Below the pieces are notes generated by a model that worked only from the letters and a program-made list of their open reading frames with translations, ran no database searches and was not told where the DNA came from. Positions 57,352 to 64,000 of a stretch of DNA of 64,000 bases are shown here, piece after piece (the first letter of the stretch is position 1; each line of letters opens with the position of its first letter). The stretch is taken from positions 29,036,946 to 29,100,945 of the forward strand of contig CM043969.1 of NCBI GenBank assembly GCA_014529385.2, written 5' to 3'. A program made the translations under genes and the position numbers. This DNA is from Adiantum capillus-veneris. Lineage: Eukaryota; Streptophyta; Polypodiopsida; Polypodiales; Pteridaceae.

Positions 57352-60300
57352 ATGCACTTACGCTCTGGGCGGGTGCTAGAACACGAGCATATTGAGGGTG
57401 CCTCTGTTCATACGGACACCCATTACCCATCCACGATAAGCTCTAGACCCTCAGCTGGAACACAAGGTAGCACCACCCAAGACCCTAAAATAGCCGCTAG
57501 TGATTCCTCCTCCGACTCAGAGATCATGGAAGCATACCCTACCCAAAAAACTGAGAGAGAAGGCCATGCACCTCCCGAAGCTCCACAGCCTAGTACTAGT
57601 ATGTTTAGCCGTTTCATGGAAACATTAGGTAGAGCTATTCGCTCGGAACCTGATGCAAATGAAGCACACGAAGGGGGTGGGGAAGTGGAATCTCCTTTCA
57701 CATCACACGTGGACCCCACACCCCCAAAGAGTGTCCATGTGGATATCCTACCAACTTCTTACCAAGAAGGCCCTATTGAGCTGCCTCCTTCAGAAGTTCC
57801 CTCTAGAGTACCGTTGGTGACAAGTAAAACCACGGGGAGCAACATTGCTTCTACCTCACAAGAAACCGTTAACACGTCGACTCTAGAAGGATTGTTCATT
57901 AATGACCATTGGACATACGACCTCCACACTGAGGTGTTGACGGATCTACACTCTGGCCACGGCTACCATGTAGGATGGATAGAGATTGTACAATCCACCT
58001 CTAGTGCCACGAGCATCGAAGATCAACAGAAAATGATCTGTAATGTTATCCATGGCATTATTCAATTAGAAAGGCAAAACCGAGGGGTAAATATACTCTC
58101 AACTGGCCCCATGAGATTTCTGGATACGAGCAAGGCTCAACAGCCTACTCTATCACAAATGGAGACTCCTCTAATGAGCCCCATGGACCCATCTTACGTC
58201 ATTTCACCTGGGGTCTCTATGCAATCTGAGCCTCCGAGCGAAAACTTTAGCTTCCCTAACTTGGCTCAACCCTCTATCAAGGAAAACACAGTGCTCACTC
58301 CAGGGATAAGCCTAACAGAGAATGTACCGATGACATCTACGGTTAGCGCAGTGCCACTACCTAGTGTTGTAGTACCTAATATGGGGCCTCGACCGTATGT
58401 GCCTCTAGCCCCTTATGCACACATGGCTCCCACACCTCCAATTGTACCACTTGCTTATGCTCCTCGAGTGCCGCTCCCTAGCTCTTATCCGAGTGGACCT
58501 ATGCCCGGTTATGTTCCATATCCTGCATCATCTATACATATGCCAAGACCGGTACCCGTTCCTCTCCCACATATGATTCCAAGAGTACCTCCACCGGCCC
58601 TACCTCCTCACATAGGTGACTTGGCAGCATTTGCTCAAACCATAGGTCGATCTATCGCGGAAAATATGCGTCATGCATCTGATAGAGAGCCTAGAAGTAA
58701 GGCAGTACAAATTGCCAAACTCACGCAAAAATTCAATGGGGACGAAGATGCTAGGAAACACATTGAAGTGTTTGAACAAGTATGTGATTCCTTAGGGGAA
58801 CGCAACGAACTACATAAGTGCAATGCCTTAAGCTTGACATTAAGTGGGAAGGCTGGAGATTGGTATAGGACCCTCAGGGTGGACGAGAAAACAATCTACC
58901 CTACCCTTCGAAGGTTGTTTCTAAAGGAGTACATACGAGAAGGTGTGCTTTGGGGTGTAGCATCTCAGCTACAGAAGGCCGAACGTAAGGAAGGAGAGTC
59001 AGTAAGGGACTTCATTAGTCGTCTAAAGCACTTAAACTCTCGCTGCCCTGTAAATGAGCGCTTCAACAATAACCAACTGCTTGATCGATTCATTCGAGGG
59101 TTGAGGAATGAAGGAATCTATAATGGACTAGTGATTAGAGGTATCACAACCTGGGAAGATGTCACTGTCAATGCAATCCAATTAGAGGACAACTTGATGA
59201 TAGCAGGCATGAGGGTGTCTACTGACACGAGATCCACTAGCTCACAAGCCATTGAGTATGAACCCATGACTGCAAAGCCCATTGCCAATGAGCCAAAGGT
59301 ATTTGAGACATTCTTGACAGACCTCACCAAGGCAATCCAAGAGTCTCTTAAGGATAATCGACCCCCTCAAAATAGTCACATGTATCCAAGAAGGGAGCAA
59401 CAATGGTGTTCCATTTGCTTAGGTCCACATAGCACTAGTGAGTGCCCTACGTTTAGAGTAAAATTTAATGGAACTTGCAACGCATGTGGTAGGTATGGTC
59501 ACCAAGCTAAGGATTGTTTAATGACCAAACGTATGATGGCAAATAGACCACCTGTAGCCTGGACGGATGCGCCTCGAGCTCCTGTATTGATGCCTACTTC
59601 ACCTGTTGAGCAACTACCGCAACACATGGTCCCTAGATCTCAAAATGTTGTACAAGCTACACCGCTACCACCTCCTGTGCTAGGACCGCAGCCCCCGCAT
59701 CCAAGAGTCGCCCCTATGAACCAAGTGGGTTGCGAGCCATCAAATGCTTATGCAGATGGCTGTGAGGAGGAAATAGACACTAGTATTGCCTACGGACTTG
59801 ATACATTGGAAGAGTGTCCTATATACTACATGGAAGATTGTTGGGGACAAGTCAAGCCGGTTTATCAAGTTGCTGCTCTCGCATCCAGAGGTCAAAATAT
59901 CAACACCCAGGCTAGGAGGCCACCTCTTCAATGCTACGAGTGTGGTGGACCACATCGAGCAGCGGAGTGCCCTATTAGGCTGCAAAAGAATGCTGCACAG
60001 ATGCAAATGAATCAAGGGAGCACGTCTGCAATGCCAATACTCACATGTAATCGTTGTGGCATAGATCACTTGATTGCCCAATGCCCCTATAACCCAAATG
60101 CGCCTAAAATCACACCCCTGAATTTGGTCGAAATTGCTAGTGTGACATCACCAATACCACCCGTCGCACCCGCTTATGCGATTACACGGTCCATGCTTCA
60201 AGGGCCAGGACATATCCTCGAAGAGAGAGATACCGCGTCAATTATCCAAGCAAAGAAAAAGAAGACACGAAGGAAGAAGTCGCAGAATACGGAAAATTCA

Positions 60301-62532
60301 AAGCCAAGTTCCAAAACAAACATAGGAACAGGAGATGACCCCGTGTATATGAATGACCTCGAGGATGATTCAGATTCAGTCGAGACAATGGAGACTAGAA
60401 CCAATACCACAAAGGGAAAGACCGACAAAGAAAACCGTAACATGGAACCAAATGAAAACCGAATAAGAGAAAACCATAAAGAGCCTCTGAAAACACCACA
60501 AGTGTTTCCAAATCCAATCCAAGACCCCCAAGATAAACCGCAGGGGCAAAAAGGGAAGAATCGTAAAAAGAAGATTGGGACGTACCCAAACCCAGTAGAC
60601 GAGATTAAGCAGGTGAAACATCTAAGAGGTTTAGTGGAGGAGACTCAAACGAAACTAGAACCAGAACCCATGCAGGTCAAAATTCATGACACAGTGTTTC
60701 CCACGCAAGTTCATCCACCCCACATGAACCATAGACCGTTAGCCATATCTAGTATCATCCAAGAAGGGAGTGAGGACGGGACATCAGAAAGTGAGCATAC
60801 ACCCTTCTTGTTGGAAAGGATGTTTAACGAAGGAATACTTGATCCCATTGAGGAATATGAGATTCCATCCTCACCAGTTCCTAGTCAAGGACCTACACCC
60901 TGCAAAACGCCAATGAATGTTGCCAAACTAGTGGACTTCATGTCTTCTGAGGTCCGAACCACGATCATAGCAAAGCTGTATGGAGATCCTGAGTTATTCC
61001 TTGCACTTCGAGCATTCCTTAACGGAGAGCTACGAACGGGATTACCGCAGTTTGCGCAACCAAATAGGCCTGACTCGATTATGATTGATGAGGAAAATCA
61101 TGTGCAATCACTTGACTTAGATGGACACGAGTCTGTGATCGAGGTACCCATTAACGAATTAGGGCAGTATTTTGAAGGCGACGAGTCTAATGCGACCCTA
61201 CCCATCACTACCAAGGGATTAACTATAAAGGGAATTCTTGATGGTGGTGCGGGAGTTAGCATCGTTACAAAAGATTGTTGGGAATCCATGGGAAAACCCC
61301 GCCTCAGTGTTACTAACATTGTGGTAAAGATGGCAAATGGTACCATAGCCAAACCTATGGGGATGCTCAAGGATCTTAAGATCAAAGTTCTAGGACACAA
61401 GGTACGACATACGTTCATTGTAATGGATTTCTCTAAACACCTTATGTCATATGAAATGATTTTAGGACGACCATTCATGAGGGAAGCACAAATGGTTCAT
61501 GATTGGTCTAAAAATCATGTCTATTTGCAATTCCAAGACTCTGTCCTTAGAGTGGATTTGGTGACTGGTAAGGTACACCCCTTAGGGAGTAAAACCATTA
61601 TTGATCATCGCTCTAACACCACAGTTCACTCGGCCCCACTACAATATTGTTACACTTGTAAGAAGGATACAGACATTGGCCAAGATTCTCCTTACATGGA
61701 TGTGTTACCGGGTATGACGGAATCAGACAACGTAGATTGGGTCCACCTAGCATCAACCATAGACACTTGGGGAAATAGGGGGACGACCTGGGTAGCACCT
61801 GAGGGGGATGAAATGCCTATACCCTTAAATATGCTACAAGCAATGCATATCGCTTCCGACAAGACTCATCCTAATGTAACGAAGAAAACATACAAGTGGG
61901 TCCCTAAAGCTTCTTTAGTGACCATACCTAGTGCTAAAAAACAGAAGCCTTGTAAGAAACGTACCACTCGCTCCAAGAAAAGTAAGAAAATGTTGCGATG
62001 GATCCCTAAACGACTATTGGAAGCCCAAGGCTACTATCAAGGAAATGATCAAATCTGGGTGCCAAAACGTAGATTGTGCTCTTACCTATCACCTGACCCA
62101 AGTGAGCCCAATCCCGTAGCTCCAAAACGAATCAATGATCGTGGAAAGAAAAAAATCACAGAATGCTACACACCCGCTCCCGAGCTAGTTTGGGTACCAA
62201 AGAAAGAACGATTTGTTCCACCTAGCTCAGGAAGGGGGGAGTCCCATGAAGCTTCTAGCTCCTCATGTAATACATCCATAAAGGTAAAAGCTTCTACACA
62301 GCCTCCATCTATAGTAGTGGACCTCAATGAAGCTACAAAAGAACCCACACCTCCCAGTGTTCAAGAATCACCTGATGAACCACTTCAAGTTCGATCCTGG
62401 GAGAGTACCTTACCACCCTTGCAACTTGACGAGGCACCTAGGGTAATAGAAAACTACTGGCAAAAATCCTCACCTATTACCAACTGGAACAATTGGTTTC
62501 AAAGGGTGACAAGCTCATTTCAAACGGTATGA
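57352..62532 (+). CDS. Gag-protease polyprotein of element A (1726 residues)
   Basis: An uninterrupted frame starts MHLRSGR. Residues 1-430 are Ser/Pro/Thr-rich without recognisable fold. Residues about 456-613 form the retrotransposon Gag domain (AKLTQKFNGDEDARKHIEVF, AGDWYRTL, FIRGLRNEGIYNGL). Four zinc knuckles follow near 686 (CSICLGPHSTSEC), 709 (CNACGRYGHQAKDC), 860 (CYECGGPHRAAEC) and 899 (CNRCGIDHLIAQC). A Lys/Glu/Asn-rich linker leads to the protease, ILDGGAGVSIV near 1296 and EMILGRPFM near 1368. After that come four motifs WVPK, WIPK, WVPK and WVPK between residues 1515 and 1613. No reverse transcriptase, RNase H or integrase is in the frame. Copy 1 carries frameshifts, so this is the intact version. 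Confidence 0.9.
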   Translation: MHLRSGRVLEHEHIEGASVHTDTHYPSTISSRPSAGTQGSTTQDPKIAASDSSSDSEIMEAYPTQKTEREGHAPPEAPQPSTSMFSRFMETLGRAIRSEPDANEAHEGGGEVESPFTSHVDPTPPKSVHVDILPTSYQEGPIELPPSEVPSRVPLVTSKTTGSNIASTSQETVNTSTLEGLFINDHWTYDLHTEVLTDLHSGHGYHVGWIEIVQSTSSATSIEDQQKMICNVIHGIIQLERQNRGVNILSTGPMRFLDTSKAQQPTLSQMETPLMSPMDPSYVISPGVSMQSEPPSENFSFPNLAQPSIKENTVLTPGISLTENVPMTSTVSAVPLPSVVVPNMGPRPYVPLAPYAHMAPTPPIVPLAYAPRVPLPSSYPSGPMPGYVPYPASSIHMPRPVPVPLPHMIPRVPPPALPPHIGDLAAFAQTIGRSIAENMRHASDREPRSKAVQIAKLTQKFNGDEDARKHIEVFEQVCDSLGERNELHKCNALSLTLSGKAGDWYRTLRVDEKTIYPTLRRLFLKEYIREGVLWGVASQLQKAERKEGESVRDFISRLKHLNSRCPVNERFNNNQLLDRFIRGLRNEGIYNGLVIRGITTWEDVTVNAIQLEDNLMIAGMRVSTDTRSTSSQAIEYEPMTAKPIANEPKVFETFLTDLTKAIQESLKDNRPPQNSHMYPRREQQWCSICLGPHSTSECPTFRVKFNGTCNACGRYGHQAKDCLMTKRMMANRPPVAWTDAPRAPVLMPTSPVEQLPQHMVPRSQNVVQATPLPPPVLGPQPPHPRVAPMNQVGCEPSNAYADGCEEEIDTSIAYGLDTLEECPIYYMEDCWGQVKPVYQVAALASRGQNINTQARRPPLQCYECGGPHRAAECPIRLQKNAAQMQMNQGSTSAMPILTCNRCGIDHLIAQCPYNPNAPKITPLNLVEIASVTSPIPPVAPAYAITRSMLQGPGHILEERDTASIIQAKKKKTRRKKSQNTENSKPSSKTNIGTGDDPVYMNDLEDDSDSVETMETRTNTTKGKTDKENRNMEPNENRIRENHKEPLKTPQVFPNPIQDPQDKPQGQKGKNRKKKIGTYPNPVDEIKQVKHLRGLVEETQTKLEPEPMQVKIHDTVFPTQVHPPHMNHRPLAISSIIQEGSEDGTSESEHTPFLLERMFNEGILDPIEEYEIPSSPVPSQGPTPCKTPMNVAKLVDFMSSEVRTTIIAKLYGDPELFLALRAFLNGELRTGLPQFAQPNRPDSIMIDEENHVQSLDLDGHESVIEVPINELGQYFEGDESNATLPITTKGLTIKGILDGGAGVSIVTKDCWESMGKPRLSVTNIVVKMANGTIAKPMGMLKDLKIKVLGHKVRHTFIVMDFSKHLMSYEMILGRPFMREAQMVHDWSKNHVYLQFQDSVLRVDLVTGKVHPLGSKTIIDHRSNTTVHSAPLQYCYTCKKDTDIGQDSPYMDVLPGMTESDNVDWVHLASTIDTWGNRGTTWVAPEGDEMPIPLNMLQAMHIASDKTHPNVTKKTYKWVPKASLVTIPSAKKQKPCKKRTTRSKKSKKMLRWIPKRLLEAQGYYQGNDQIWVPKRRLCSYLSPDPSEPNPVAPKRINDRGKKKITECYTPAPELVWVPKKERFVPPSSGRGESHEASSSSCNTSIKVKASTQPPSIVVDLNEATKEPTPPSVQESPDEPLQVRSWESTLPPLQLDEAPRVIENYWQKSSPITNWNNWFQRVTSSFQTV
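62229..62242 (+). other. Internal polypurine-like tract
   Basis: AGGAAGGGGGGAGT inside the coding frame, identical to the tract just after the stop codon. Confidence 0.4.
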
Positions 62533-62539
62533 TTTACCC

Positions 62540-62553
62540 AAGGAAGGGGGGAG
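62540..62553 (+). other. Polypurine-like tract after the gag-protease stop
   Basis: AAGGAAGGGGGGAG followed by TGTTTGCTGAC, the usual look of a polypurine tract against an LTR. The following sequence does not match the 5' LTR, so it may be an internal (central) tract. Confidence 0.45.
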
Positions 62554-64000
62554 TGTTTGCTGACTGTCATCATTCATTTGTTTCCCTCTCAACCTTTCTC
62601 CCTGACCTCTCAATCTCCGATCTTAGGGAATGTACATATAAAGCTTTATACTCACAAAAAAAAAAAAACAAAAAAAAACAAAAAAATAAAGAGCAAGAGC
62701 AAATAGCAAACAAGTATGCACATTAAAAGTCAAAACATTGACTCAGACCTACACATGTCACATCTGGTACAGTGAAACAGAAACCTATGCCATAAAACAC
62801 CTTTGATCCTCATCACTTGAATGATGGAGGGTAGGTAAGATTAGTACGATAGGAGTGTTTCTGTTTTAGAGTTGAGTGATTAGCAAAGTTCTCTTTTCCC
62901 ACTGATGTGCCTCCTAGAGGTATTGTTTGTGTTTCATAGTGTGTACAGGAGCGTGTTACTATTGATAGGATTTGGACCTTCATGGAACCTTTCTCTCGTT
63001 CACACTTCAAATCAAGCGCGACCATCAACACAAACAGGTGTTTCTTGTCCATTAGCATTGCCATTATCTTTTTGCATCTATGATTGTCTGCTTTGATTGT
63101 GATTGGTAGCATAATATTCAGTGCATTTGCTTAGTATCAAACATTTAATTCAATGTAATGTTTTGTCATAGTCACTTGTCTAGGTTTAAAAATCAAGCAG
63201 TCCGACTAAGCTAGTTTGACCAAGCTAGGTATTAGAAATCTTCTCTTAATACCATGGGGAATGCCTTCCTAATAAGCAATGGTTACTTAGGTTCTTAATC
63301 CGATTTAAGCAGCATTGTATGAAATGTACTAGGGCTTTCTAGTGGGCTTAACCCTACTGACTTTAGCTTAAGTATTATAAAGGGAGTTTACTAATGTGAT
63401 GAGCCTGGGGAGGGTAACAATGTTATATGACCCCCCAAAGTTACAAAATTAAAATGCTGAAAATGAACCAAAAAAAAATCAAAGTGCCACAATGTAAAAT
63501 TTTAAGCTGGAAGAGAAATCCCTGCTTAAATTGGTACTTCACTCACATGTATTGCCTATGGTACTAGAGCCCTAGAGGTTCCCAGTGTGGGCGCTTTTCC
63601 TTGAGAAGCAAAAAACCCAAGGCATACAAAATAAGCACACACATCATAATTGAATCAATGTGAAAAGACTTTGGGGGGTCAAAGAAAAAGTAATCAGTCA
63701 GGCGATGATTTCATGAGAAATTCCTTTTATCGTAGCTTAACTACAAGGTTTTCTAGATATAGCCTCTAGTCAGCCCTCGAACATGAATACTTGGCTCTCG
63801 CGATTAAACAACTTAATTCACCACAGATAATTAAGAAGCTTACCCATGGTATTAATATTCGATCTCTAGTGCCTTTCGACCGTCAAATTAGCGACCCCAG
63901 ACTTGTTTAATTTTTTACCTTTACATCTATTTATGCATTTGATTACATTGCAATTTAATGTTCATTGCTAACAAATTGTTTGAAATTCTTTTACCAATCA
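62554..64000. other. DNA after the gag-protease frame of element A
   Basis: No reverse transcriptase or other conserved frame. It has an A-rich stretch at 62657-62690 and otherwise ordinary AT-rich sequence. It may be noncoding interior of element A or part of another element. Confidence 0.4.

Larger units (their letters stand above)
55714..64000 (+). mobile_element. LTR retrotransposon A, copy 2 (3' end beyond window)
   Basis: Complete 5' LTR, tRNA-Asp primer site, leader and a full-length gag-protease frame on the plus strand. The 5' flank is TGAAC inside the LTR of element C. No 3' LTR was found before 64000. The second copy is 1-4625 on the other strand. Confidence 0.85.

Noticed and set aside
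60198-61798. Minus-strand open frames opposite the gag-protease of element A
   Set aside because: Shadows of the 1726-codon frame on the other strand, with no recognisable motifs.

Overview
The window reads as nuclear DNA of a land plant. It carries one split nuclear gene for a plastid protein, Ty3/gypsy and Ty1/copia elements of plant type, a pentatricopeptide-repeat (PPR) gene fragment and many (GA)n/(CA)n microsatellites. The very long intron and the style of the PPR fragment suggest a fern, lycophyte or other repeat-rich non-flowering plant. That placement is a guess from style, not from a search.

The only convincing host gene lies at 6151-15059 (+). It has seven exons that together encode a 178-residue YbaB/EbfC-family protein (plastid STIC2-like) with a putative transit peptide. 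Its second intron is 7.7 kb. That intron holds an L1-type ORF1 remnant and a complete 4.28 kb LTR element (element E, 8867-13144, target duplication CATAC) that has gag and protease but no reverse transcriptase. Downstream, 15-26 kb is old intergenic DNA with a tandemly duplicated DEAH-helicase fragment, copia remnants, a GC-rich foldback element and microsatellites.

From 26 kb to the end the DNA is nested LTR retrotransposons. Element D (26340-35219, minus) is a degraded Ty3-type element; one of its LTRs carries a 1.9 kb segment with a PPR fragment. A copia remnant follows (35.9-36.5 kb). Next comes a chromovirus (element F, from 36858, minus), cut at 38833 by element B. B (38834-46928, minus) is Tat-like, with a second RNase H domain and an extra ORF before gag. 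Element C, related to D, is inserted in the 5' LTR of B.

A later inversion left the second half of B's LTR (52227-54103), a piece of F (52049-52226) and the second LTR of C (54104-55713) reversed. If the inversion is undone on paper, the B LTR and the F reading frame both close up. Element A copy 2 (55714 to the window end, plus) then sits inside the reversed C LTR. Copy 1 of A, on the other strand, fills 1-4625.

Element A encodes a 1726-residue Gag-protease protein with four zinc knuckles and four W(V/I)PK motifs. No reverse transcriptase is seen in the 1.47 kb that follows it. The most unusual signal is a protein-like unit of about 65-70 residues, diverged but gap-free over its last ~37 residues. 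It occurs in tandem in the C LTRs and once in the 5' internal region of B, and always ends at the same stop position.
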